64,000 nt of DNA from Chenopodium formosanum (taxonomy: Eukaryota; Streptophyta; Magnoliopsida; Caryophyllales; Amaranthaceae). The notes below the pieces were generated by a model. That model ran no database searches. It worked only from the letters and a program-made list of their open reading frames with translations, and had not been told where the DNA came from. Made by a program: the position numbers and the translations under genes. This document shows, piece by piece, positions 35,547-46,790 of the stretch. Location: the NCBI GenBank assembly GCA_024500155.1, contig CM044874.1:2731001-2795000 (forward strand), read 5' to 3'. Position 1 is the first letter of the stretch. The number at the start of each line of letters is the position of its first letter.

Positions 35547-35961
35547 TATCAAGGATCTGCCTAATCTGCTAATGCTTAATCAAGATATTTTGCTGCAAGG
35601 TTTCCCTTGCTCTACTGTGCTTCATCGAGTTATCTGGAGAACCTTTTGTCATGACTCTAGCTAGTCTTTTGTCATATGTTCTATGCTTTCCTACTTTAGT
35701 TCAGGTTCTGTCTTTTAATACTTGTACTTCAGACTCTTGGTTGCTAAACATGCACCAGTTTACCTTTATTTTGGTCAGGTGGATGAATCCACTTTGATGT
35801 AATATAATTTCCCTTTTGCGTAAAAAAAAAAGAGTGGTTGAAAAAAAAGTACTCCGTATATGATGATCGATTATGACATCATGGTGAAATGAAGGAGGGA
35901 GTTTAAAGGCATAACATTTATACACAAATAAAACATATGTGGTCCAGGCGATGCCCGGGTC

Positions 35962-35962
<1 letters not shown>

Positions 35963-35995
<33 letters not shown>
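35963..35995. repeat. (TA)n microsatellite
   Basis: TA dinucleotides adjoining the left end of the 0.54-kb element. Confidence 0.93.
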
Positions 35996-35998
<3 letters not shown>

Positions 35999-36536
35999 GA
36001 GGGATCCGGTGAGAATAGGTCCATATGTGAGAATTCATACTTATATGAGAACTGATTTAAAATTTAGAACATGTGAGTAAAATTTTAGAACATGTGACTC
36101 AAATTAAAATTCTGAACATATGAGTAATAAATTAGAACATTTGTGTGAGTAATATGTTTAGAACATCTGACTTAAATTATGAACATGTGAATAAAAATTT
36201 AGAACAAACTGATATAGAATATAGAAAGTGTGAGTAAAGAATTTAGAACATACGTGTAAAAAAAAAATAGAACATACGTTTTAAAATCTGGAACATATAA
36301 TTAAAAATCTTAGAACACACGTTTTAAAATTTAGAACATATAAGTTAAAATTTTGGAACAAGTTATTTAAAATTTATGACATCAAACTTAACTAATTTAT
36401 GGTTTAGAACATGTGAGTATTAAATTAGAACATTTGATTTAATTTAGAACACCTAAGGAAAAGTTTAGAACATCAGATTTAAAATTTAGAACATAAAGAG
36501 TGTTCTCACATATGAAAAATTCTCACAAGAGCCTTC

Positions 36537-36539
<3 letters not shown>
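35996..36539 (+). mobile_element. 0.54-kb TTAGAACAT element, copy 1, within a TA microsatellite
   Basis: The left end GGGGAGGGATCCGGTGAGAA and the right end TTCTCACAAGAGCCTTCCCC are imperfect inverted repeats, followed inward by CATATGTGAGAA on both sides. TA dinucleotides flank it directly. The interior is about 20 variants of TTAGAACAT(A/G)TG. The segment TGAGAATTCATACTTATATG resembles TAAGAATTCAATCTTATATA in the terminal repeat of the 14-kb Mutator-like element, suggesting a non-autonomous relative. There is no coding content. Confidence 0.72.

Positions 36540-36614
<75 letters not shown>
36540..36614. repeat. (TA)n microsatellite between two element copies
   Basis: Pure TA dinucleotide, 75 bases. 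Confidence 0.97.
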
Positions 36615-36616
<2 letters not shown>

Positions 36617-37156
36617 GAGGGATCCGGTTAGAATAGGTCCATATGTGAGAATTCATACTTATATGAGAACTGATTTAAAATTTAGAACATGTGAGTAAAA
36701 TTTTAGAACATGTGACTCAAATTAAAATTTTGAACATATGAGTAATAAATTAGAACATTTGTGTGAGTAATATGTTTAGAACATCTGACTTAAATTATGA
36801 ACATGTGAATAAAAATTAAGAACAAACTGATATAGAATATAGAAAGTGTGAGTAAAGAATTTAGAACATACGTGTAAAAAAAAATAGAACATACGTTTTA
36901 AAATCTGGAACATATAATTAAAAATCTTAGAACACACGTTTTAAAATTTAGAACATATAAGTTAAAATTTTGGAACAAGTTATTTAAAATTTATGACATC
37001 AAACTTAACTAATTTATGGTTTAGAACATGTGAGTATTAAATTAGAACATTTGATTTAATTTAGAATACCTAAGGAAAAGTTTAGAACATCAGATTTAAA
37101 ATTTAGAACATAAAGAGTGTTCTCACATATGAAAAATTCTCACAAGAGCCTTCCCC
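36615..37156 (+). mobile_element. 0.54-kb TTAGAACAT element, copy 2
   Basis: Nearly identical to copy 1 over its whole length, with few substitutions and small indels. Its right end is again followed by TA repeats (37157-37173). The pair could be two insertions into one microsatellite, or a tandem duplication of element plus microsatellite. Confidence 0.72.
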
Positions 37157-37173
37157 TATATATATATATATAT

Positions 37174-38570
37174 TTACAAGGTAAAATATATTAACTGACA
37201 TTTAAAAAAACTGAGCATAGCAGTTTATCTTAAATATTATCCAAATAGGTTAGTTATTTCCTTAAATAAAAAAAAACTATAGCATAAAATAGCTTGTGGT
37301 AGTTCTTCGATCCTCGTAATACAATCTAAGTTGAAAATAGAGCTATCAATTCGGGTAAATGGGTCGGGTTTGGGTAGGATAAGCGTGGGTCGGGTCAACT
37401 CGTGTCGGGTCAATTCGGCTTAAATTCATAACCTATGCGGGTCGGGTTTGGGTTGGGTCATGCTTGAGTCGGGTCACGTCTGGTCATACTTTTTATCGGA
37501 TTTTGGTCGGGTTTAGGTCGGGTTAATAACAGGTCGGGTTACATACAGGTCGGGTAAACAATAGGTTAGGTTTAATTTGGTTTTTCACGGGTTAAAACGG
37601 GTTAGGGTAATTCTCGGGTTTGAGTCGGATTCAGTTCAAGTTAATAATTTGCAGGTTAGAATCAGGTCGGGTCATTCTCGGGTTTGAGTCGGATTCGGTT
37701 CAAGTCGATAATTTGTGGGTTATAATCAGGTCGGGTCATTTTCAAGTCGGGTCATTCTAGGGTCCAAGTCGGGCCATTCTCGGGGTCAAGTCGGGTTCGG
37801 TTCAAGTCAATAATTTGCGGGTTATAATCAGGTTGGGTCATTTCCAAGTCGGGTAATTCTCAGATTCAAGTCGGGTTATGTTCAAGTCAATAATTTGCAA
37901 GTTACAATCAGGTCGGGTCATTTCCAAGTCAGATCATATTCGGGTTCAGCTAACTATAAATAGATAATTATCATTTTTATCAAGCTAATTATTTCCGTTG
38001 ACTATAACATATATGGCAATATACTAGGGAATTATAGTATATAATTTAGGAAGATAATTATCTCCTTTGACCATACAACAAATATATACTATATTTAACT
38101 CTTAAAATTTGAGGATGATGCTCCTTTCTTTTACTGGCCTGGACCGACTTGGTCTCCCTAGACAAAATGCTTTGATCAACAATAATTAGGTGGTCTAAAT
38201 TGCATTAAAGGTGATTTGAAATCGGGTCAGGAATAACTTGGGTTAAATTTAGGTCGGGTCAATAACAAGTCTCGTTAATTTCGAGTCGGTTTAGTAACAG
38301 ATCGGGTTGAATTTTTGGGTCAGGTAAGTAATAGGTCTGGTAAAATTCGGGGCGGGTCAATTACAAGTCGGGTTTAATTTGGGTCAGGTAAATAACAAGT
38401 CGGGTTGATTTCGGGTCAAGTTTGTAACAGGTAGGGTTAGGAATAGGCCGGGTTGAATTCAGGTCAAGTTAGTAACAAGTTGAGTTAAATTAGGGTTTTG
38501 ATGAGTTAAAACAGGTTTGTATCAATTTCGGTTCAAGTCAGGTTCAGTGCAAGTTAATTAAATTGGTCGT
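37174..38570. repeat. degenerate GGGTC-rich tandem stretch
   Basis: From about 37350 to 38530 the sequence is a patchwork of GGGTCGGGT, CGGGTTCAAGTCGGGT and GGGTCATT, with a longer sub-repeat of roughly 70-75 bases built on AATAATTTGCGGGTTATAAT (seen about four times at 37640-37910). A less repetitive gap lies at 37950-38210. There is no open frame or gene. 37174-37345 is unremarkable. Confidence 0.75.
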
Positions 38571-41500
38571 TGTAAACCGGTAAATTGACCGTTTAAAGGC
38601 AAATTAGATGGTTCCACCCACCAAATTGGACTCTCGGAGGATATTAGGGACCATAATAAACATTTCGACAATTTTTATTCCGGGGAAAAAAACAGTCAAA
38701 AATTTAAAAAATTGAAAGCTAATATCCACGCTTTTTAAGAAATTTTGGAGGTTTCGAGGCCCGGTGTCGCAAAGTATTGAGATTTTAGGGAATAAATTTG
38801 GGGTTCACATAATTCCGTTTGAAACCATATATGATCATTATATGTTGTCATAAATGTTCGTGGTAGGCTTCAATTAATGAAATCGGTGAAAGTTGTAAAC
38901 CAATAAATTGGCCGTTTAAAGGCAAATTGGATTGTTCCACCTACCCAACTGAACTACTGGAGGGTATTAGGGACTATGGTAAACATTTCGGTAATTTTTT
39001 TATTTTCGAGCAACAAAAAGTCCAAAAATCCCAAAATTGAAGGCTTATATCCACGTTTTTTGAGAAATTTTGGAGGTTTCGAAGCACGGTGTCGAAAAGC
39101 CTTCAAGTTTTAGGGAATACATCGATCTCATGGTCATATAATGCCGTTTGAAACCATATAGGATCATTATATGTTGTCATAAATGTTCATGGTAGGCTTG
39201 AGTTAATGAAATCGGTGAGATTTGTAAATCGGTAAATTAGTCGTTTAAAGGCAAATTGGATGGTTCCACCTACCCAATTGGACTCCCGGAGGATATTGGG
39301 GAACATGGTAAACATTTCGGCAATTTATATTTTCGGGCGAAAAAAGTCAAAAAATTCCAAAATTGAAGGCTTATATCCACGCTTTTTGAGAAATTTTGGA
39401 GGTTTCGGGTCTAGTGTCGAAAAGCCTTCAAATTTTAGAGAATAAATCTCGGGGTCATATAATGCCGTTTGAAACCTTATATGATCATTATATGTTGCCA
39501 TAAATGTTCGTGGTAGACTTGAGTTAATGAAATCGGTGAGAGTTGTAATTCGTTAAATTGGTCGTTTAAAGGCAAATTGAATGGTTCCACCTACCTAATT
39601 GGAATCCTGGAGGGTATTAGGGACCACTGTAAAAATTCCGGCAATTTTTATTTCCGTGTAAAAAAAGTCAAAAAATCCCAAAATTGAAGGCTTATATCCA
39701 AGCTTTTTGAGAAATTTTGGAAGTTTTGGGGAAAGGTGTCGAAAAGCTTTCAGATTTTAGGGATTACATCTCGGGGTCATATAATATCGTTTAAAACCAT
39801 ATATGATCATTATATGTAGTCATAAATGTTCGTGGTAGGCTTGAGTTGAGAAATTAGTGAGAGTTGTAAATCGGTAAATTGGTAGTTTAAAGACAAATTG
39901 GATGGTTCCACCGACCCAATTGGACTCCTGGAGGATATTAGAGACCACGGTAAACATTTCGGCAATTTTAATCTCCGGGCGAAAAAAAGTTAAAAATTCC
40001 AAAAATTGAAGGCTTATATCCACGCTTTTGGAGAAATTTTGGAGGTCTCGAGGGCATAGTGTCGAAAAGCCTTCAGGTTTTAGGGCATACATCTCGGGAT
40101 CATATAATCCCGTTTGAAACCATATATGATCATTATAAGTTGTCATAAATGTTCGTGGTAGGCTTGAGTTAATGAAATCGGTGAGAGTTGTAAATCGGTA
40201 AATTGGCCTTTTAAAGGCAAATTGGATGGTTCCACCTACCCAATTGGACTCCCGGACGGTATTAAGGACCATGGTAAACATTACGACAATTTTAATTTCC
40301 GGGCGAAAAAAAGTCAAAAAAATCCAAAATTGAAGGCTTACATCCACGCTTTTTGAGAAATTTTGGAGGTTTCGGGTCCGGTGTCGAAAAGCCTTCAAAT
40401 TTTAAGGAATACATCTTGGGTCATATAATGTTGTTTGAAACCATATATGATCATTATATGTTGTCAAATATGTTCGTGGTAGGCTTTAGTTAATGATATC
40501 GATGAGAGTTGTAAATCGGTAAATTGGTCGTTTAAAGGCAAATTGGATGGTTCCACCTACCCAATTGGACTCCCGGAGGGTATTGGGGACCACGGTAAAT
40601 ATTTTGGCAATTTTTATTGTCAGGCGAAAAAAGTCAAAAAAATCCAAAATTGAAGGCTTACATCCACGCTTTTTGAGAAATTTTTGAGGTTTCGGGGAAA
40701 GGTATCGAAAAGCCTTCAGATTTTAGGGAATACATCTCGGGGTCATATATTGCCGTTTGAAACCATAAATGATCATTATATGTTTTTATAAATGTTCGTG
40801 GTAGACTTGTGTTAATGAAATCGGTGAGGGGTTTAAATCGGTAAATTGGCCATTTAAAGGCAAATTAGATGGTTCCATCTACCCAATTGAACTCCCGGAG
40901 GATATTAGGGACCATGGTAAACAATTCGGCAATTTTTATTTCCGGGCCACAAAAAAGTCAACAAATCCTAAAATTGAAGGCTTATCCACTCTTTTTGAGA
41001 AATTTTGGAGGTTACGGGTCCGGTGTCGAAAAGCTTTCAAATATTAGGGAATATATCTCGGGGTCATATATTTCTGTTTGAAACAATATATGATCATTAT
41101 ATGTTGTCATAAATGTTCGTGGCAGGCTTTAGTTAATGATATCGGTGAGAGTTATAAATCGGTAAATTGGTCGTTTAAAGGCAAATTGGATGGTTCCACC
41201 TACCCAATTGGAATCCCGAGGGGTATTGGAGACCACGGTAAATAATTTGGCAATTTTTATTTCGGGCGAAAAAAAGTAAAAAAAATCCCAAAATTGAAGG
41301 CTTATATCCACGGTTTTTGAGAAATTTTGGAGGTTTCGAAGAAAGGTGTCGAAAAGCCTTCAGATTTTAGGGATTACATCTCGGGGTCATATAATGCCAT
41401 TTGAAACCATAAATGATCATTATATGTTGTCATAAATGTTCGTGGTTGGCTTGAGTTAATGAAATCGTTGAGAGTTGTAAATCGGTAAATTGGCCATTTA

Positions 41501-42527
41501 AAGGCAAATTGGATGGTTCCACCTACCCAATTGGACTCCCGGAGGGTAATAGGGACCATGGTAAACATTACGGAAATTTTTATTTCCGGGCGAAAAAAAA
41601 ATAAAAAAATTCCAAAATTGAAGGCTTATATCCACGCTTTTTAAGAAATTTTGGAGGTTTCGGGTCCGGTGTCGAAAAGGCTTCAAATTTCAGGGAATAC
41701 ATCTTGGGGTCATATAATGCTGTTTGAAACCATATATGATCATTATATGTTGTCATAAATGTTCGTGGTAGGCTTTAGTTAATGATATCGGTGAGAGTTA
41801 TAAATCGGTAAATTGGTCGTTTAAAGGCAAATTGGATGATTCCATCTACCCAATTGGACTCCTAGAGGGTATTTGGGTCCACGGTAAATATTTCGGCAAT
41901 TTTTATTTTCGGGAAAAAATAAGTCAAAAAATCCCAAAATTGAAGGCTTATATCCACGCTTTTTATGAAATTTTGGAGACTTCGGGGAAAAGTATCGAAA
42001 AGCCTTCAGATTTTATGGAATACATCTCGTGGTCATATAATGCCGTTTGAAACTAAAAATAATCATTATATGTTGTCATAAATGTTCGTGGTAGGCTTGA
42101 GTTATTGAAATCGGTAAGAGTAGTAAATTGGTAAATTGACCATTTAAAGGCAAATTGGACGGTTCTACCTACGTAATTGGACTCCGGGAGGGTATTAGGG
42201 ACCACGGTGAACATTTCGGTAATTTTTTTATTTTCGAGCAATAAAAAGTCAAAAAAATCCCAAAATTGAAGGCTTATATCCACGTTTTTTGAGAAATTTT
42301 GGAGGTTTCGAAGCACGGTGTCGAAAAGCCTTCAAAATTCAGGGAATACATCTCGGGGTCATATAATGCCATTTGAAATCATATATGATCATTATATGTT
42401 GTCATAAATGTTCGTGGTAGGCTTGAGTTAATAAAATCAGTGAAAGTTGTAAATCGGTAAATTGGTCGTTTAAAGGCAAATTGGATGGTTCCACCTACCC
42501 AATTGGACTCTAGGAGGGTATTAGGGA
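38571..42527 (+). repeat. tandem satellite, about 322-bp unit, roughly 12 copies
   Basis: The landmark GGATGGTTCCACCTACCCAA and its variants recur at about 38607, 38929, 39259, 39579, 39900, 40225, 40546, 40868, 41190, 41511, 41836, 42158 and 42484. Other conserved blocks are CATATATGATCATTATATG and TTGAAGGCTTATATCCACG. Copies differ by scattered substitutions and 1-8-bp indels. Short ORFs on both strands recur with the same peptides each period, so they are satellite by-products rather than genes. Confidence 0.96.
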
Positions 42528-43878
42528 TGATAACACGATATTATACACGATTTATATGTGATATTTGGTCATGTTTTATTGTGTTTTCTTCATTCTCCTA
42601 ATCTTTTTGAGCTATTATTCTTTCTATTTCGATACTACTCTTCTCGGTTTGTTTGTTTTTGTTTTTATAGGAATAGGGCTCGATTTGCATGGAACTTATT
42701 TTGATCGCGAGATATTTCTTTATATGGAGAGTTTCTAGCATCAATGGAGCATTTTGGCAGCCTACTCCATAGCTTGGTTGTGGCGTGCAACCTTATGGCC
42801 ACAACCTGGTTGTGGGCGTCCATTATCGGAGCAAAGGAGAGGCGAAGACAGCCCGCTCCACAGCCTGGTTGTGGCGGTTTTCTTCATGCCACAACCCACC
42901 CGTGGCAGCTCGTTTTGGCAGCGTTTAGGAGTCCTATTAAGATAGAAATACCTAGTTTTATGAGAGGATATAAATAGGTTTTAGATAATCTTTTATTTAT
43001 CACTCTATCACTTTTTCAGATTTTATTTTAGACTTCTTTTTGGTATTACGTTCTTCCATATTATTTTCTAGGGTTTTGCTATCAAGATTCAAGATTTCAT
43101 AATTAATTCCAAGTATTGATTTCTTCTCTCAATTCTCTATTTTATTATTGTTAATTATGTTTTCTTTATTGATTATTATTCTTGATTTCATTAATATGTG
43201 TTAGTAGTTTCCCTATTCCAAGATCTAGCGGAACCCGAATATGATTAATGCTTGATTTAATTCTTTAAATTTTCTAATGATAATTGCAATTGATATGCTT
43301 AATTGATTGTGCTCATGCCAATACTATATTAGGTATAATTAGTATTGTTATTAATCCATTGTTTTAATCACAACGAGAGTTGGGTTTTGACGGGTTTGAA
43401 TAAATCAATTAAGGGTTTGAAGTTCATCACGGGAGTAGTTGAATGGATGATTAGGAAGTTAGAGTAATGTGCTAAAAGTCTTTAATTTACATGATTCCAC
43501 GGAAGTAGGCTTGATTGTGATTAGGGAAGCCATTGATAACTCGGGAGAGACCATTGGTAATATTCAGGGATTACTTTTCCTCTTTAATCAATTGAATTAT
43601 ATGTTAGGGGTAGAAATATTATTGCATTAATTGTATTCGTGGTAATGCTTGATCTTGGATGTTTTTAGTATTTGATTATCATTTTCTTTAGTTTAATCGT
43701 CGCTCTTGATATTTAGTTATTAATTCTCAACTATTTGATTTGGTTACTTGCTTAGTATTTACTTGAGTCTATTTAATTAGTTGAACCATAGTCTCTTGGG
43801 ATCCGACCCTTGCTTGCCCGTCTACATAGTAGTGGTCTAGTTAGATTTATTTTTGTTAGGTACGCGACACGCCTATCA
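42528..43878 (+). mobile_element. solo LTR (about 1.35 kb) inserted in the satellite
   Basis: It begins TGATAACACG and ends CGCCTATCA. A perfect 5-bp duplication AGGGA flanks it (42523-42527 and 43879-43883), interrupting the satellite motif GTATTAGGGACCATGG. A TATA box (TATAAATA, 42969-42976) lies within. GCCACAACC/GGTTGTGGC inverted motifs recur at 42780-42905. No gag-pol is present, so this is the product of LTR-LTR recombination of an LTR retrotransposon, probably Ty3/gypsy by the style of its ends. The ORF at 42744-42977 is an LTR by-product. Confidence 0.9.
42969..42976 (+). promoter_or_regulatory. TATA box of the solo LTR
   Basis: TATAAATA in the middle of the LTR, preceded by a comparatively GC-rich segment. 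This is the expected position of the U3/R boundary. Confidence 0.55.
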
Positions 43879-44312
43879 AGGGACCATGATAAACATTTCG
43901 ACAATTTTTATTTTCGGGCGAAAAAAGTAAAAAAATTCCAAAATTGAAGGCTTATATCCACAGTTTTTGATAAATTTTGGAGGTTTCGAGGCACGGTGTC
44001 GAAAAGGATTGAGATTTTCGGGGATACATCTTGGGGTCATATAATGTCGTTTGGAACCATATATGATCATTATATGTTGTCATAAATAATCGTGGTTGGC
44101 TTGAGTTCATGAAATCAGAGCAAGTTGTTAACTGGTAAATTGGTCGTTTAAAGGCAAATTTGATGGTTCCTCTCAGCCGATTGGACACCCGAAGGATATT
44201 AAGGACCATGGTAAACATTTCGGCAATTTTTATTTCCGGGTGGAAAAAAAGTCAGAAAAATCCAAAATTAAAGGCTAATATCCACGTTTTTTTAGAAATT
44301 TTGGAGGTTTCG
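43879..44312 (+). repeat. satellite array, continuation right of the solo LTR
   Basis: About 1.3 further units (GGGACCATGATAAACATTTC onward) that would join directly to 42527. The array stops abruptly within a unit, after TTTGGAGGTTTCGG. Confidence 0.93.
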
Positions 44313-44578
44313 GCCACAACATACACTAAGTTATTGCTATAAAATACCATAATTGTCAACTATAGCATGATTGTCAACTTTTATTCGGACCTCTTAAGAA
44401 ATAAAAGTTGTAATCTAAAATAGCTTGTGGCAGTTAGTTCTTCCAGGATACTCGAAAAAAAACCAAAAAAAAAGTTGCATACACTAAAGGGATACTTACA
44501 TTATAGCTAGGTTAATCAAATGAGGATGCAATGGAACTTATTGTGCAAGCAAAGCTAAATATATCCAACTCCCCGAAA

Positions 44579-45117
44579 CTATATCCACACAATATGTAAT
44601 AAAATATATGGAAAATAATATAATATCCCAAAATCCGAATAATTTTACAAATTTATATACTACCTCCGTTACATATTATTTGCAACGATTAAACATTTTT
44701 CCTCTCTACTTTATGTCAAATCGTTGCAAATAATATGTAACGGATGTAGTATAAAAATTTAAAATATCATACTTCTGATGTTTTTGGCAAACAATAGTAT
44801 TTTTTTTTTTTTTTTTTTTTTTGTTAGAATAGAAAAATTATATATGTGTTAGATAATGTTGCAATAACAATGCGATAACAAAATATTAACTAACTTCCTA
44901 AAATAAAATATGAAGTAGTAAAATAAGTTTATCTTAAAATATATCTACACAATTTTTTTTTTTTTTTTTTTTTTTTTGAAACAGTATATCTACACAGTAC
45001 AGTATGTAATAAAATATATGAAATATAATATCATATCCCAAAAGTATGCTCAAAACCCCAAGAATATTATAAATTTATATATAAAAATTTAAAATATCAA
45101 ATATTTCATACTTCATA
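44579..45117 (+). repeat. local direct duplication (about 44579-44784 and 44984-45117)
   Basis: Both copies contain TATGTAATAAAATATATG, an AATATAATATC variant and TATAAAAATTTAAAATATCA. The first copy carries a Stowaway insertion absent from the second. The segment between them has two T runs (about 44801-44822 and 44952-44977). The flank 44313-44578 shows no gene. Confidence 0.65.
44660..44749. mobile_element. Stowaway MITE with an adjacent empty-site copy
   Basis: The ends CTACCTCCGTTACATATTAT and ATAATATGTAACGGATGTAG are inverted repeats with TA on each side (44658-44659, 44750-44751). The duplicated flank at about 45068-45090 reads straight through with a single TA. Confidence 0.88.
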
Positions 45118-45196
45118 TAAGAACCCTCCTCTATATAAGAATTCAATCTTATATAAGAATCCATCTCAACCGTTCAATGATTTTGATCTAACCATC
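45118..45196 (+). repeat. left terminal inverted repeat of the 14-kb element
   Basis: It contains TATAAGAA at three places and ATCTCAACCGTT. It aligns with the reverse complement of 59093-59178 (TATATAAGAATCAATCTC, CGGACGGTT). Confidence 0.78.
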
Positions 45197-45363
45197 TAAA
45201 ATCCCCCTTTAGTAATGACATTTTTATAATTTTAATAACGTTTTTTCAATCTTTAAACAAAAGAAAACCCCTAAATCTCTCTCCTTAGCATTTTCTCTCT
45301 CCTCAACATTTTCTCTCTCCTCAGCATTTTCTCTGTTATCTCTCCTCTACCTCAAGGAACTTG
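45197..45363 (+). promoter_or_regulatory. inferred leader exon of the transposase gene with splice donor
   Basis: A CT-rich segment (CATTTTCTCTCTCCTCA repeated three times) ends in CTTG|GTAAGT, a consensus donor at 45364. A matching acceptor (AATTTCAG) precedes the ATG exon at 46739. The mirrored layout at the right end supports a promoter in the terminal repeat. Confidence 0.5.
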
Positions 45364-45389
45364 GTAAGTTTATTTAATTTTTTTTTTTG

Positions 45390-45771
45390 CGTTTTTTTTT
45401 TTTGCCATTTTAAGTTCGATTGTTTTTATATTTGGTTCGATTTTGTTGAATTTTTTTTTTGGCGATTTAAAGTTTGTTTTTTTGGTTTTTTATTTTTTTC
45501 GATTTTTAATAATATATTTTTCTAATTTCCAGTTTTTTTTTTCGATTTTTTATTTTCAAGTTGTTTTTTCGATTCTTTTTTTCGATTTTCCATTTTTTTT
45601 CAATTTCTTATTTTCAATTTTTTTTTCGATTTTCCATTTTTTTATTCTATTTTTCAGTTTTTTTTCCAGTTTTTTTTTTTTTATTTTTATTTTTTTTTTT
45701 TTTTTTGTCGATTTTCCCTTTTTTTTTCAATTTCTTATTTTCTTTTTTTACGATTTTTTTTTCTATTTTCC

Positions 45772-45811
<40 letters not shown>

Positions 45812-45884
45812 TCGATTTTCCTTTTTTTTCGATTTCTTATTTTCAATTTTTTTTTGATTTTCCATTTTGTTTTTTATATTTTCC

Positions 45885-45915
<31 letters not shown>

Positions 45916-46120
45916 GTCCATTTTTCATTTTTTTTCGATTTTTATTTTCAAGTTTTTTATTTTTATTTTTCGTTTTTTTTTCCAGTTTTTTTTTTTCGAT
46001 TTCAATTTTTTATTTTTCAATTTTTTCCTCTGTTTTTTCCCTAAATTTTTTCGCTTTTTTTTTTAAGTTTCTAGTTTTCATTTTCAATTTTTTTTTTCCA
46101 AATTTTTTTTTCTTGCTTGA
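45390..46120. repeat. T-rich CGATTTTC array, left arm
   Basis: Runs of T are punctuated by CGATTTTCCA and CAATTTCTTATTTTC. The inverted counterpart lies at 58020-58900. The long Phe-rich ORFs here are by-products of poly-T. Confidence 0.85.
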
Positions 46121-46164
46121 GCTTTTCTATTATTGGATTTTAATTTCAAATTGTTTTTTTTACT

Positions 46165-46700
46165 ATAATAGAAAACTTTAGAACATAAGGGAAAACTTTA
46201 GAACATAATAGAAATACTTTAGAACATATAGATAGAAAATGTTAGAACATAATAGAAATACTTTAGAACATAAGGGAAAACTTTAGAACATAAGTAAAAA
46301 ATATAATAAAACATAATAGAAAACTTTAGAACATATGGGAAAACTTTAGAACATAATAAAATACTTTAGAACATATGGGAAAACTTTAGAACATAATAGA
46401 AACATTATAACATAATAGAAAACTTTAAAACTTAATAAGGGAAAACTTTAGAACATAGTAGAATACTTTATAACATAATAGAAAATCTTAGAACATAATA
46501 TAAATACTTTAGAACATAAGAGAAAACTTTAGAACATAAGGGGAAAATATAATAGAACATAATAGAAAACTTTTGAACATAATAGCAAACTTTATAGCAT
46601 AATAGAAATACTTTAGAACATAATAGAAAATCTTAGAATATAAAAGAAATACTTTAGAATATAAGGGAAAACTTTAGAACATAAGGGAAAAATAATACAT
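46165..46700 (+). repeat. TTAGAACAT minisatellite-like tract, left arm
   Basis: About 25 tandem variants of a roughly 20-base unit, ACTTTAGAACATAATAGAAA. The inverse form TATGTTCTAAAGT fills the transposase introns at 46870-47350, 48331-48727 and parts of 49291-49903. Confidence 0.88.
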
Positions 46701-46790
46701 AAACTTTAATTACCTTTTTCTTCTATAAGTAATTTCAGATTGGTTTTTTACTACAATTTGTATTTATGATAATTAGATTTTGGCATATTC

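Larger units (their letters stand above)
28709..35829 (+). mobile_element. full-length plant LINE (L1-type), element 2, 7.1 kb
   Basis: The element is flanked by a perfect 13-bp duplication AAGAGTGGTTGAA (28696-28708 and 35830-35842). It ends TTTTGCGT plus a short poly-A. The leader shares CTCTCTCTAGCTTT with element 1, and the two are clearly one family by ORF similarity. ORF1 is intact; ORF2 carries one frameshift and two stops. Confidence 0.95.

Noticed and set aside
42744..42977. 77-residue ORF in the solo LTR
   Set aside because: It lies across the LTR promoter region with inverted GGTTGTGGC motifs. No homology is apparent.
39820..44218. Recurring short ORFs in the satellite (peptides with FFRPEIK and SNWVGGTIQFAFK)
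   Set aside because: They repeat with the 322-bp period, are broken at irregular points and differ in frame. They reflect the satellite sequence, not a gene family.
45443..46181. Long phenylalanine-rich ORFs (207 and 104 residues) and the opposing lysine-rich ORF
   Set aside because: They are produced by poly-T and poly-A runs in the transposon arm. Composition is pure low complexity and no domain is present.
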